Below, piece by piece: positions 50,019 through 59,455 of a stretch of DNA of 64,000 nt. The translations under genes and the position numbers were made by a program. The notes beneath the pieces were generated by a model that saw only the letters and a program-made list of their open reading frames with translations, was not told where the DNA came from and searched no databases. This stretch comes from Caenispirillum bisanense. GTDB taxonomy: Bacteria > Pseudomonadota > Alphaproteobacteria > Rhodospirillales > Rhodospirillaceae. Location: NCBI RefSeq assembly GCF_900230255.1, contig NZ_OCNJ01000004.1:1-64000 (forward strand), read 5' to 3'. The stretch's first letter is position 1; each line of letters starts with the position of its first letter.

Positions 50019-50756
50019 TCAGCCGGCGTCGCGCACGTCGGCCGTCGCGGTGGCGCCGAAGCGGGGGGCGAGCAGCATGTCGGCCAGGGCGCGGGCGGCG
50101 TCTTCCGGCGACGACAGGCTGCCACTCTCCTTCAGCGCCACGAAGCGCTCGCGCAGGGCGAACTGCTCGGGCGTGGTGGCGCGGATGGCGGCCTGCATGT
50201 CGGTGTCGATCACCCCCGGCGCGACGCTGGCGATGCGCAGGCCCGGCCGGGCGTCGGCGATCACCGCGCGGGCGTGGTGGTCGAGCGCCGCCTTGGTGGC
50301 GCAGTAGATGCTCCAGCCGGCATAGGCGGTGCGGGCGGCGCCGCTGGAGACGTGCATGACGCGACGGTCGGCGCGGCCCTCGGTGGCGGCGACGAAGGCG
50401 TCGGCCAGCAGCAGCGGGGCGGTGACGTTGAGCGCGACGGCGCGCGCGATCTCGGCCGCGTCGAGCGTGCCGGCCGGGCCGACGGGTGCGACCGTACCGG
50501 CATTGTTGACCAGCGCCACGGCGCCGTCGTCGCCGTCGGCCAGCACCGCGCTCAGGCCGCCGCCCGTCAGCCAGCCCTGCACCGCCGCCGGGTCGCCCAG
50601 GTCGACGGCGGCCTGCGCGAAGCGGTCGGGGAAGCGCGCCGCCAGATCGTCGTTGCCGCCGCGCGACACGCCGAACACCCGGTAGCCGCGGGTCAGCAGC
50701 TCGGCGGCGAGGGCGGCGCCGAGGCCGCGGGAATGGCCGGTGACGAGGATGGTCAT
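50019..50756 (-). CDS. Short-chain dehydrogenase/reductase
   Basis: 245 aa. Classical SDR: nucleotide motif GHSRGLG (residues 7-13), NNAG (about 90), catalytic Ser in MHVSSGAARTAY and the YCATK Tyr-Lys pair (about 150). The variant GHSRGLGAALA start and the lack of an N-terminal extension resemble sepiapterin reductase-like or YciK-like SDRs. Substrate cannot be told. The ATG at 50756 follows a GAGG-type site. It lies upstream of the SbmA-type gene in the opposite direction. Confidence 0.85.
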   Translation of the reverse strand: MTILVTGHSRGLGAALAAELLTRGYRVFGVSRGGNDDLAARFPDRFAQAAVDLGDPAAVQGWLTGGGLSAVLADGDDGAVALVNNAGTVAPVGPAGTLDAAEIARAVALNVTAPLLLADAFVAATEGRADRRVMHVSSGAARTAYAGWSIYCATKAALDHHARAVIADARPGLRIASVAPGVIDTDMQAAIRATTPEQFALRERFVALKESGSLSSPEDAARALADMLLAPRFGATATADVRDAG

Positions 50757-50925
50757 GGATGAGGCTCCTGCAGGTTCGGGTGACGACCTTTCGTTAGCAT
50801 AACGCGGCGGCTTAACGAGATTTCCATGAAGCATCTTTAACTACGGACGATGCGGCGGCGGCTCTAGGATCGCCGCAGTGACTTCCCACGGAACCCCGGG
50901 TTATCCGCCACAGGACGCCGCCGGC

Positions 50926-52224
50926 ATGTTCAAGAGCTTCTTCCCCTCCCCCCGCGCCTTCTTCACCTCGGCCGTCGTCTGGATCGCGCTGTGCATCGCC
51001 GGCTGGTACGCCGGCGGCGGCGCGCTCGGGACGCATCTGGGCTTCGTGCCGCCGGACGAGCCGGTGGTCGGCGTCGGCATGTTCGCCACCGGGCCGTTCC
51101 TGTGGTTCTACCTGTACTTCTGGAGCGCCGTCGGTCTGTTCGCCACCGTCTGGCAGCGCCTGGCGCCGCACCCGTGGTGGCGGTGGTCGATCCTGGGGTC
51201 GGCGCTGATCCTCTTCGTCACCTACCTGCAGGTCCAGGTGAGCGTCGCCGTCAACGACTGGTACGGCCCGTTCTACGACATGATCCAGGCCGCGCTCGCC
51301 AAGAGCCGGCCGGTGACCATCGAGGAATTCTTCGGCCAGCTGCTCACCTTCGCCGGCATCGCCTTCGTGGCCGTGGCCATCGGCGTGCTGACGCGCTTCT
51401 TCGCCAGCCACTACATCTTCCGCTGGCGCAGCGCCATGAACGGCTACTACATGAGCCACTGGGGCCGCCTGCGCCACATCGAGGGCGCCAGCCAGCGCGT
51501 GCAGGAAGACACCATGCGCTTCTCGGCGACGGTGGAGGGGCTCGGCGTCAACCTCATCGACGCGGTGATGACGCTGGTGGCGTTCCTGCCGGTGCTGCTG
51601 ACCCTGTCGGCGCAGGTGACCGAACTGCCGCTCATCGGCGAGGTGCCGCATTCGCTGGTGGTGGTGGCGCTGTTCTGGTCCCTGTTCGGCACCGGGCTGC
51701 TGGCGCTCATCGGCATCAAGCTGCCGGGGCTCGAGTTCCGCAACCAGCGGGTGGAGGCGGCCTACCGCAAGGAACTGGTCTACGGCGAGGACGACATCGC
51801 CCGCGCCCAGCCGCCGACGGTGCAGGAGCTGTTCTCCAACGTGCGGCGCAACTACTTCACGCTCTATTTCCACTACATGTACTTCAACGTCGCCCGCATC
51901 CTGTACCTGCAGACGGACAACATCTTCCCCTACATCATCCTGGCGCCCACCATCGTGGCGGGGAAGATCACGCTGGGCGCCATGAACCAGATCCTCAACG
52001 CCTTCGCGCAGGTGCGCTCGTCCATGCAGTACCTGGTGAATTCGTGGACGACGATCGTCGAGCTTCTGTCCATCTACAAGCGCCTGCGCGCCTTCGAATC
52101 GGCCATCGAGGGCGAACCGCCCGCCGACCCGCTGGAGGCCGAGGTGGAGCCGGTGCTCGCCGCCGCCCTGGCCGCGGTGACGCCCCAGGTGCCGCCCACC
52201 GCCGGCGGCGAGGCGCAGGCCTGA
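50926..52224 (+). CDS. SbmA/BacA-family peptide transporter
   Basis: 432 aa, about eight membrane helices, no ATPase domain. SbmA/BacA proteins are proton-driven importers of Pro-rich antimicrobial peptides, bleomycin and other peptides, needed for rhizobial symbiosis. [20 protein letters not shown] at the start, [46 protein letters not shown] and the terminal [21 protein letters not shown] and [16 protein letters not shown] match the family. The ATG at 50926 gives the usual MFKSFFP start; the frame is open back to a GTG at 50878. The 20-residue C-terminal Pro/Ala tail is not conserved. Confidence 0.92.
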   Translation: MFKSFFPSPRAFFTSAVVWIALCIAGWYAGGGALGTHLGFVPPDEPVVGVGMFATGPFLWFYLYFWSAVGLFATVWQRLAPHPWWRWSILGSALILFVTYLQVQVSVAVNDWYGPFYDMIQAALAKSRPVTIEEFFGQLLTFAGIAFVAVAIGVLTRFFASHYIFRWRSAMNGYYMSHWGRLRHIEGASQRVQEDTMRFSATVEGLGVNLIDAVMTLVAFLPVLLTLSAQVTELPLIGEVPHSLVVVALFWSLFGTGLLALIGIKLPGLEFRNQRVEAAYRKELVYGEDDIARAQPPTVQELFSNVRRNYFTLYFHYMYFNVARILYLQTDNIFPYIILAPTIVAGKITLGAMNQILNAFAQVRSSMQYLVNSWTTIVELLSIYKRLRAFESAIEGEPPADPLEAEVEPVLAAALAAVTPQVPPTAGGEAQA

Positions 52225-52257
52225 CGGGCGGGGCCGCTCCCCCCTCCCCCAAAGCAG

Positions 52258-52289
52258 AACCGCCGGCCTCCCTTGGGAAGCCGGCGGTT
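52258..52289. terminator. Bidirectional terminator between sbmA-like gene and gltB
   Basis: AACCGCCGGC (52258-52267) and GCCGGCGGTT (52280-52289) with a further CCC/GGG pairing inside. It lies between the two convergent genes, 34 bp from one stop and 24 bp from the other. T-tracts are short on both sides. Confidence 0.7.
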
Positions 52290-52312
52290 GCCGTTTCACA
52301 CCCTGTCCGTCG

Positions 52313-55300
52313 TCACTCGGCGGCGACGGTGGCGGCCGGGGTGACAGGGACGGCGAGCTTGTCCAGCATCTCCTTCGGGACGATCTGCCAGAACTTGCCC
52401 AGCTCGCGGCTCCAGTTGGCGAGGATGCGCTGCGCATGGGCCGAGCCCGATTCCGCCGCGTGTTCCTCGATCAGCGCCTTGAGCTGCTGCTCGTAGTGCT
52501 CCACCTGCACGCGCTGCCAGACCACGTTGTCCGGGTTGACGCGCAGCTCGAAGCTTTCGTCCTCGTCGTAGATGTAGGCCATGCCGCCGGTCATGCCGGC
52601 GCCGAAGTTGGCGCCGACCGCACCCAGGATCACCACGGTGCCGTTGGTCATGTACTCGCAGCCGTTGGAGCCGCAGCCTTCCACCACCACCGTCGCACCC
52701 GAGTTGCGGACCGCGAAGCGCTCGCCCGCCTGGCCGGCCGCGAACAGCTTGCCGGAGGTGGCGCCGTACAGCACCGTGTTGCCGATGATGGTGTTGTCGT
52801 TGGACTTCAGCGGGCTGGAGACGGCCGGACGCACCACGATGGTGCCGCCCGACAGGCCCTTGCCGACGTAGTCGTTGCTGTCGCCGAACACTTCCAGCTT
52901 CAGCCCCTGCACCGCGAAGGCGCCCAGCGACTGACCGGCCGAGCCGCGCAGGCGGACCGTGATGTGGCCCGGCTGCAGGCCGGTCATGCCGTACTTCTTC
53001 ACGATCTTGTGCGACAGCTTGGTGCCGATGGCGCGGTGGGTGTTCCGCACGTTGTAGGTCAGCTGCATCTTCTCGCCGTCCTCGAGCGCCGGCTTGGCGT
53101 CGACGATCATCTGGGCGTCGAGCGTCTCCGGCACCTCGTTGCGGCCGACCGTCTGGCAGGTGGTCGGCAGGCCGCCGTCGTCCGGCTGCACCAGCAGGGC
53201 GTTGAGGTCGAGGTCGTCCAGGTGGCTGGCGCCGCGGCTGACCTGGTGCAGCAGGTCGGAGCGGCCGATCACCTCTTCCAGCGAGCGGAAGCCGAGCCCG
53301 GCCAGGATCTCGCGCACTTCCTCGGCGATGAAGGTGAACAGGTTCACCACCTTCTCCGGCGTGCCGGTGAACTTGCCGCGCAGCGCCGGGTCCTGGGTGC
53401 ACACGCCCACCGGGCAGGTGTTGGAGTGGCACTGGCGGACCATGATGCAGCCCAGCGCGACCAGGCTGGTGGTGCCGACGCCGAACTCTTCCGCGCCCAG
53501 CATGGCGGCGATGACGATGTCGCGGCCGGACTTCAGGCCGCCGTCGGTGCGCAGCTTCACGCGGTGGCGCAGACGGTTGAGCGTCAGCACCTGGTGCACT
53601 TCCGACAGGCCCATTTCCCACGGCAGGCCGGCGTACTTGATGGATGTCTGCGGGCTGGCGCCCGTGCCGCCCGAGTGGCCGGACACCAGGATGACGTCGG
53701 CGTTGGCCTTGGCCACGCCGGCGGCGATGGTGCCGATGCCGGTGCGGCTGACCAGCTTCACGGTCACCTGCGCCTCGGGGTTGATCTGCTTCAGGTCGTA
53801 GATGAGCTGCGCCAGATCCTCGATGGAGTAGATGTCGTGGTGCGGCGGCGGCGAGATGAGCATGACGCCGGGCGTCGAGTGACGCAGCTTGGCGATCTCC
53901 ACCGTCACCTTGAAGCCGGGCAGCTGGCCGCCCTCGCCGGGCTTGGCGCCCTGGGCGACCTTGATCTCGATCTCACGGCACTGGTTCAGGTATTCCGCGG
54001 TGACGCCGAAGCGGCCCGAGGCGACCTGCTTGATGGCCGAGTTGGCGTTGTCGCCGTTGGGCGCCGGGCGGTAGCGTTCCGGCACCTCGCCGCCTTCGCC
54101 GGAGTCCGACTTGGCGCCGATGCGGTTCATGGCGATGTTGAGCGTGCCGTGCGCTTCCGGCGACAGGGCGCCGAGCGACATGGCGGGGGTGACGAAGCGC
54201 TTGCGGATGGCGGTGGTGCTTTCCACCTCGTCCAGCGACAGGCCGGCGCGGTCGGAGCGGAAGTCCATCAGATCGCGCAGGGTGATGGGAGGCATCTTGT
54301 AGAGGCCTTCCACGTACCGGCGATAGGTCTGGTAGCTGTCCGTCGCCACGGCGTGCTGCAGCGTGTGGATGAGGTTGCCGTCGAAGGCGTGGCGCTCGCC
54401 GCCGTTGCGGCGGACGCGATAGACGCCGCCGATGGGCAGCACGATGGCTCCGGCCGCATAGGCCTTGGTGTGCTGCTCCAGCACCTTCTTCTGCACGCCC
54501 TGCAGGCCGATGCCCGAGATGCGCGACGACATGCCGGGGAAGAACTCGGCCACCAGCGTGCGCGACAGGCCGACGGCTTCGAAGTTGTAGCCGCCGCGGT
54601 AGCTGGAGATGACCGAGATGCCCATCTTGGACATCACCTTCAGCAGGCCTTCGCCGATGGCCTTCTTGAAGTTCTTCAGGCCCTGTTCCAGCGTCATGTC
54701 GCCGAACAGGCCGCGGGCGTGGCGGTCGGCGATGGCCTCTTCCGCCAGGTAGGCGTTCACCGTGGTGGCGCCGACGCCGATGAGGACGGCGAAGTAGTGC
54801 ACGTCCAGGCATTCGCCGGTGCGCACGTTGACGCTGGTGAAGGTGCGCAGCTGCTGGCGGACGAGGTGCGTGTGCACGCCGCCGGCGGCCAGGATCATGG
54901 GAATGGCGGCGCGGGTCGGGCCGGCCTTCTCGTCGGTCAGCACGACATGGGTGCAGCCGCCGCGCACGGCGTCTTCCGCCTCGCGCTGGATGGCGTGCAG
55001 GGCGTCGCGCAGGGCGTTGTCACCGGCCTTCGGATCGAAGGTGCAGTCGATGATCGCCGCCGTGTCGCCCATGTGCTGGCGCATGGCGTTGAACTCGGCC
55101 GTCACCAGCACCGGGCTGTCGAGCTGGAGCAGGTCGCACTGGCTGGCGTCCTCCTCCAGGATGTTGCCCAGGTTGCCGAGGCGCGTGTTCAGGCTCATCA
55201 CCCGCGTTTCGCGCAAGCTGTCGATGGGCGGGTTGGTGACCTGGCTGAAGTTCTGGCGGAAGAAGCAGTGCAGGCCGCGGTAGGTGTCCGACAGCACCGC

Positions 55301-56872
55301 GAGCGGCGCGTCGTCGCCCATGGAGCCGACCGCTTCCTTGCCGTCCTCGACCATGGGCTGGAGGATCAGCTCCATGTCTTCCATGGTCAGGCCGTAGGCC
55401 ATCTGGCGGCGGCGCAGGTCGTCGCCCTTGATGCCGAGCGTTTCGGCATGGTTGGCGGCTTCCACCAGGGCGTCCAGGTGGGTGATGCGCTTGACCCATT
55501 CGGGGAAGGGCTTGCGGGCCGACAGCTTGTCCTTCAGGGCCTTGTCACTGAAGAACTTGCCGTCCTTCAGGTCGACGCCGATGCACTCGCCGGGGCCGAC
55601 GCGGCCCTTCTCGACGATCTCGGCTTCCTGCAGGCGCACCATGCCCGTCTCCGAGCCGACGATCAGCAGGCCGTTGGCGGTGACGGAATAGCGCATGGGG
55701 CGCAGGCCGTTGCGGTCCATGCCGGCGACCACCCAGCGGCCGTCGGTGGCGCAGATGGCGGCCGGGCCGTCCCACGGCTCCATGATGCAGTTGTAGTAGC
55801 TGAACATGGAACGGTGCTCGTCGGGCATCAGCTTGTTGGCGCCGATGCTCTCGGGGATGAGCGCCGCCTTCACCTCGGGCGCCGAGCGGCCGGCGCGGCA
55901 CATCAGCTCGAACACGTTGTCGAGCGCCGCCGAGTCGGAGCCGCCGTTCTGAATAGTGGGCTTCAGGTCCTCGATCATGTCGCCGAACACGTCGGACGCC
56001 ATGCGGGTCTCGTGCGCCTTCATCCAGTTCACGTTGCCCATCAGCGTGTTGATCTCGCCGTTGTGGGCGAGCATGCGGAAGGGCTGGGCCAGGCGCCAGG
56101 TCGGGAAGGTATTGGTGGAATAGCGCTGGTGATAGATGGCGAAGCTGGAAACGAACCGCTGGTCCAGCAGGTCGGGATAGAAGGTCGTCAGCTGTTCCGC
56201 CAGGAACATGCCCTTGTAGATGATGGAGCGGCACGACAGCGAGCAGATGTAGAACTCGGTGATGTGCTCGGCCAGCACCTTCTTTTCGATGCGGCGGCGG
56301 ATGACGTAGAGGTCGTTCTCGAACTTGTCGTCGTCCACACCCTTGGTGTTGGCGATCATGATCTGCTCGATCTCGGGCCGCGTCGCGTTGGCCTTCTCGC
56401 CGATCACCGAGATGTCGACCGGCACCTGGCGCCAGCCGTAGATGGTGTAGCCGAAGTTCAGGATCTCCGACTCGGTCACCGTGCGGCAGCGTTCCTGCGC
56501 CGCCATGTCGTTCTTCGGCAGGAAGATCATGCCGACCGCCAGCTTGCCGGCCGCGAGGTCGTGGCCGGTGCGCTGGACGTGTTCCTTGAAGAAGTCCTGC
56601 GGGATCTGCACATGGATGCCCGCGCCGTCGCCGGTCTTGCCGTCGGCGTCGACGGCGCCGCGGTGGAACAGCACGCGCAGGGCTTCGACGCCGGCTTCCA
56701 CCACCTCGCGGCGGGGCTTGCCGTCGAGCGCGGCGATCAGGCCGACGCCGCAGTTGTCGTGCTCCCACGCGGGATCGTAGGCACCGGCGGCCTTCAGGGT
56801 CTCGGCGTTCTTCTTCCAGGTCTCGACGAACTGGCTGCCGGACTCGGGCTGAACCTTCTTGATCTCGGTCAT
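52313..56872 (-). CDS. gltB: Glutamate synthase (NADPH), large subunit
   Basis: 1519 aa. Makes two Glu from Gln and 2-oxoglutarate in ammonia assimilation. A propeptide of 40 residues is removed to expose the catalytic Cys41 in HDNCGVGLIAALDGK, the N-terminal class II glutaminase nucleophile. Later domains: central FMN-linked part, the synthase domain with GAKPGEGGQLPG and SPPPHHDIYSIEDLAQLIYDL and the 3Fe-4S Cys set in IMVRQCHSNTCPVGVCTQD, and the C-terminal beta-helix with GNTVLYGATSGKLFAAGQAGE. Length and sequence resemble the Azospirillum enzyme. It follows gltD by 14 bp; GAGTAG-type leader. The partner is gltD, encoded upstream. Confidence 0.98.
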   Translation of the reverse strand: MTEIKKVQPESGSQFVETWKKNAETLKAAGAYDPAWEHDNCGVGLIAALDGKPRREVVEAGVEALRVLFHRGAVDADGKTGDGAGIHVQIPQDFFKEHVQRTGHDLAAGKLAVGMIFLPKNDMAAQERCRTVTESEILNFGYTIYGWRQVPVDISVIGEKANATRPEIEQIMIANTKGVDDDKFENDLYVIRRRIEKKVLAEHITEFYICSLSCRSIIYKGMFLAEQLTTFYPDLLDQRFVSSFAIYHQRYSTNTFPTWRLAQPFRMLAHNGEINTLMGNVNWMKAHETRMASDVFGDMIEDLKPTIQNGGSDSAALDNVFELMCRAGRSAPEVKAALIPESIGANKLMPDEHRSMFSYYNCIMEPWDGPAAICATDGRWVVAGMDRNGLRPMRYSVTANGLLIVGSETGMVRLQEAEIVEKGRVGPGECIGVDLKDGKFFSDKALKDKLSARKPFPEWVKRITHLDALVEAANHAETLGIKGDDLRRRQMAYGLTMEDMELILQPMVEDGKEAVGSMGDDAPLAVLSDTYRGLHCFFRQNFSQVTNPPIDSLRETRVMSLNTRLGNLGNILEEDASQCDLLQLDSPVLVTAEFNAMRQHMGDTAAIIDCTFDPKAGDNALRDALHAIQREAEDAVRGGCTHVVLTDEKAGPTRAAIPMILAAGGVHTHLVRQQLRTFTSVNVRTGECLDVHYFAVLIGVGATTVNAYLAEEAIADRHARGLFGDMTLEQGLKNFKKAIGEGLLKVMSKMGISVISSYRGGYNFEAVGLSRTLVAEFFPGMSSRISGIGLQGVQKKVLEQHTKAYAAGAIVLPIGGVYRVRRNGGERHAFDGNLIHTLQHAVATDSYQTYRRYVEGLYKMPPITLRDLMDFRSDRAGLSLDEVESTTAIRKRFVTPAMSLGALSPEAHGTLNIAMNRIGAKSDSGEGGEVPERYRPAPNGDNANSAIKQVASGRFGVTAEYLNQCREIEIKVAQGAKPGEGGQLPGFKVTVEIAKLRHSTPGVMLISPPPHHDIYSIEDLAQLIYDLKQINPEAQVTVKLVSRTGIGTIAAGVAKANADVILVSGHSGGTGASPQTSIKYAGLPWEMGLSEVHQVLTLNRLRHRVKLRTDGGLKSGRDIVIAAMLGAEEFGVGTTSLVALGCIMVRQCHSNTCPVGVCTQDPALRGKFTGTPEKVVNLFTFIAEEVREILAGLGFRSLEEVIGRSDLLHQVSRGASHLDDLDLNALLVQPDDGGLPTTCQTVGRNEVPETLDAQMIVDAKPALEDGEKMQLTYNVRNTHRAIGTKLSHKIVKKYGMTGLQPGHITVRLRGSAGQSLGAFAVQGLKLEVFGDSNDYVGKGLSGGTIVVRPAVSSPLKSNDNTIIGNTVLYGATSGKLFAAGQAGERFAVRNSGATVVVEGCGSNGCEYMTNGTVVILGAVGANFGAGMTGGMAYIYDEDESFELRVNPDNVVWQRVQVEHYEQQLKALIEEHAAESGSAHAQRILANWSRELGKFWQIVPKEMLDKLAVPVTPAATVAAE

Positions 56873-56886
56873 CGGTGTCTACTCCC

Positions 56887-58353
56887 TCAGGAGGCCTGGG
56901 CCATGGCGGGCGCGCTCTTGTCGGCGGCGGCCTTGGCGGTCACGTACTGGTCGATGCGCTCGGCGGCGTCGCGGCCGTCCTTGACCGCCCACACCACGAG
57001 CGAGGCGCCGCGCATGATGTCGCCGGCGGCGAACACGCCGGGGATGGAGGTCATGAGCGTCTTGTGGTCGGTCTTGACCGTGCCCCAGCGGGTGACGGCG
57101 AGGTCGGGCTCGGCGAAGTAGACCGGCAGGTCCTCGGGCTCGAAGCCGAGGGCCTCGATGACCAGGTCGGCCTCCATGGTGAACTGGCTGCCCTCGATGG
57201 GCTGCGGGCTCTGGCGGCCGGAGCTGTCGGCGACGCCGAGGTGCATCTTGATGGCGCGCACGGCGGTGACCTTGTTGTCGGCATCGCCGAGCAGGGCTTC
57301 CGGCGCGGCCATCCACACGAACTCGACGCCTTCCTCGACGGCGTTGGCGACTTCGCGCTGGCTGCCCGGCATGTTCTCGCGGTCGCGGCGATAGACGCAC
57401 TTCACCGACTTGGCGCCCTGGCGGATGGCGGTGCGCACGCAGTCCATGGCGGTGTCGCCGCCGCCGATGACGACGACGTGCTTGTCCTTGGCGTCCAGGA
57501 TGCCGGACTCGTAGTCGGCCACCGTGTCGCCCATGCCGACGCGGTTGGACGCCGTCAGGTAGGTCAGCGCCTTGTGGACGCCGGTCAGGCCGGCGCCGGG
57601 GCACGACAGCATGCGCGCCTTGTAGACGCCCGTCGCCACCAGGATGGCGTCGTGCTTGGCCCGCAGGTCGGCGAAGGAGATGGTCTTGCCGACGTCGGTG
57701 TTGGGGTGGAAGACGACGCCGGCGTCCTGCAGCAGCTTCACGCGCCGCTCGACCACGTACTTCTCCAGCTTGAAGCCGGGGATGCCGTAGATCAGCAGGC
57801 CGCCGATGCGGTCGTGGCGGTCGTAGACGTGCACCGCATAGCCCTTGGCGCGCAGCTGTTCCGCCGCCGCCATGCCGGCCGGGCCGCCGCCGATGATGCC
57901 GACGGAAAAGCCGTTCTCGGCCGCCGGGGTCTTGGGCTGCACCCAGCCTTCGGCCCAGGCGGTGTCGGTGATGTACTTTTCCACCGAGCCGATGGTGACG
58001 GCGCGGTGACGGCTCTGCTCCAGCACGCAGGAGCCTTCGCACAGGCGGTCCTGCGGGCAGATGCGGCCGCAGATTTCCGGCATGTTGTTGGTCGCCGAGG
58101 ACACCGCGTAGGCTTCCTCCAGGCGGCCGTTGGCGGTCAGCATCAGCCAGTCGGGGATGTTGTTCCCGAGCGGGCAGTGGATCTGACAGAACGGAATGCC
58201 GCACTGCTCGCAGCGCGAGGCCTGATCCGATGCTTTCGCCGGTTCGAACGCGGTGTAGATCTCGTCGAAGTCCTCGCGGCGCATCTCGGCTGGGCGCTTC
58301 GTCGGATATTCCTGCTCGAGCGTGGTGAAGCGGAGCATCTTGTTGCGCGCCAT
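56887..58353 (-). CDS. gltD: Glutamate synthase (NADPH), small subunit
   Basis: 488 aa. FAD-containing subunit that passes electrons from NADPH to GltB through 4Fe-4S clusters. The N-terminal Cys-rich region CEQCGIPFCQIHCPLGNNIP and ICGRICPQDRLCEGSC holds the cluster ligands; the FAD Rossmann motif is VGIIGGGPAGMAAAEQL and the NADPH site is VVVIGGGDTAMDC. C-terminal GVFAAGDIMRGASLVVWAV is typical of the family. First gene of the gltD-gltB pair. Its upstream region, shared with uppP, is about 270 bp. Confidence 0.97.
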   Translation of the reverse strand: MARNKMLRFTTLEQEYPTKRPAEMRREDFDEIYTAFEPAKASDQASRCEQCGIPFCQIHCPLGNNIPDWLMLTANGRLEEAYAVSSATNNMPEICGRICPQDRLCEGSCVLEQSRHRAVTIGSVEKYITDTAWAEGWVQPKTPAAENGFSVGIIGGGPAGMAAAEQLRAKGYAVHVYDRHDRIGGLLIYGIPGFKLEKYVVERRVKLLQDAGVVFHPNTDVGKTISFADLRAKHDAILVATGVYKARMLSCPGAGLTGVHKALTYLTASNRVGMGDTVADYESGILDAKDKHVVVIGGGDTAMDCVRTAIRQGAKSVKCVYRRDRENMPGSQREVANAVEEGVEFVWMAAPEALLGDADNKVTAVRAIKMHLGVADSSGRQSPQPIEGSQFTMEADLVIEALGFEPEDLPVYFAEPDLAVTRWGTVKTDHKTLMTSIPGVFAAGDIMRGASLVVWAVKDGRDAAERIDQYVTAKAAADKSAPAMAQAS

Positions 58354-58621
58354 GGCGCGGCCTCCTCGCGTCGACTGTGGTTTGGGGGGCGGTCTGGCCT
58401 ATTCCAATAAGTGCGAAAACGGCGGCGGCCAAGCAAAAAACGACATTTAGGTCAACTTCGTTTACCATTTTCCGCGCAATTTTGTAACCTCGGTGGCCCG
58501 ACCGAGCCAGGCGGCCGGAGAGCCTGCGTACAATGGTAAACATTTGTGTACCATGTCCCGGCTTCCCGCGGAATCCCTTGGTGTGCTAGAAGGTTGCCAC
58601 ACCATCCACAGGGGGTCGGCG
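58354..58621. promoter_or_regulatory. Divergent gltD-uppP promoter region with inverted repeat
   Basis: TTTACCATT at 58461-58469 and AATGGTAAA at 58532-58540 form a 9-bp inverted repeat 62 bp apart, and GGTAAACA is close to TGTGTACC (58535-58552). The region is AT-richer than its surroundings. No TGGCAC-N5-TTGC sigma54 box is seen, although glt genes are often nitrogen-controlled. Which gene the repeat serves is unclear. Confidence 0.4.
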
Positions 58622-59425
58622 GTGACGCTTCTACAAATCCTTGTGCTTGCCGTGGTGCAGGGCATCACCGAGTTCCTGCCCATCAGCTCGTCGGGGCACC
58701 TGGTGCTGGTTCCGGCGGTCGGCGGCTGGCAGGACCAGGGGCTCGACATGGACGTGGCGGTGCACGTCGGCACGCTGTTCGCCGTGGTGCTGTACTTCCG
58801 CCGCGACGTCTGGGGCATGATCGCCGGCTTCTGGCGCATGCTGCGCGGCCGCCGCGACCCCTATGGCCGTCTCGCCCTGCAGATCGCCGCGGCGACGGTG
58901 CCGGTGGTGATCGCCGGCTTCCTGCTCAAGGACATGATCGGCACCGTGGCGCGGTCGCTCGCGGTCATCGGCTGGACGACGCTGATCTACGGCATCCTGC
59001 TGTGGGTCGTCGACCGCCTGTGCATGACGGTGAAACGCACCGAGCACCTGACCTGGACCGACGCCCTGGTCATCGGCCTCGCCCAGGTGCTGGCGCTGAT
59101 CCCCGGCACCAGCCGGTCCGGCATCACCATGACGGCGGCCCGCATGCTGGGCTACGAGCGCGGCGAGTCGGCGCGCATCTCCATGCTGCTGTCGATCCCC
59201 ACCATCCTCGGCGCCGGTGTGCTGGCGGGGTGGGACATCGCCCAGACCGGCGACTGGCAGCTGACCAACGCCGCCCTCATCGCCGCCGGCCTCGCCTTCC
59301 TGTCGGCGCTGGTGGCCATCGCCCTGCTGATGGCCTGGCTGAAGCGTGCCAGCTACACGCCCTTCGCCGTCTACCGCATCATCCTCGGCATCGCCTTGCT
59401 GGCATGGGCCTACGGCGTCTGGTGA
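58622..59425 (+). CDS. uppP: Undecaprenyl-diphosphate phosphatase
   Basis: 267 aa, seven to eight membrane helices. Dephosphorylates undecaprenyl diphosphate so the lipid carrier can be reused for peptidoglycan; also confers bacitracin resistance. Both active-site motifs are present: GITEFLPISSSGHLVLVP (residues 15-32) and IPGTSRSGITMTAARMLG (about 160-177). Start is a GTG at 58622 with AGGGGG upstream. Probably monocistronic. Confidence 0.97.
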   Translation: MTLLQILVLAVVQGITEFLPISSSGHLVLVPAVGGWQDQGLDMDVAVHVGTLFAVVLYFRRDVWGMIAGFWRMLRGRRDPYGRLALQIAAATVPVVIAGFLLKDMIGTVARSLAVIGWTTLIYGILLWVVDRLCMTVKRTEHLTWTDALVIGLAQVLALIPGTSRSGITMTAARMLGYERGESARISMLLSIPTILGAGVLAGWDIAQTGDWQLTNAALIAAGLAFLSALVAIALLMAWLKRASYTPFAVYRIILGIALLAWAYGVW

Positions 59426-59455
59426 CGCCGCCCGGCCGCCGCTCCATGGCGGCGG

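Noticed and set aside
52436-57121. A 1561-codon open frame on the plus strand opposite gltB and gltD
   Set aside because: It is a shadow of gltB/gltD; its composition (Asp, His, Ala, Gly, Gln) and lack of motifs fit a non-coding frame.
58441-58560. Sigma54 promoter for gltD
   Set aside because: The best candidate on the minus strand, TGGTAC-N5-TGTT, lacks the needed GC element at -12.
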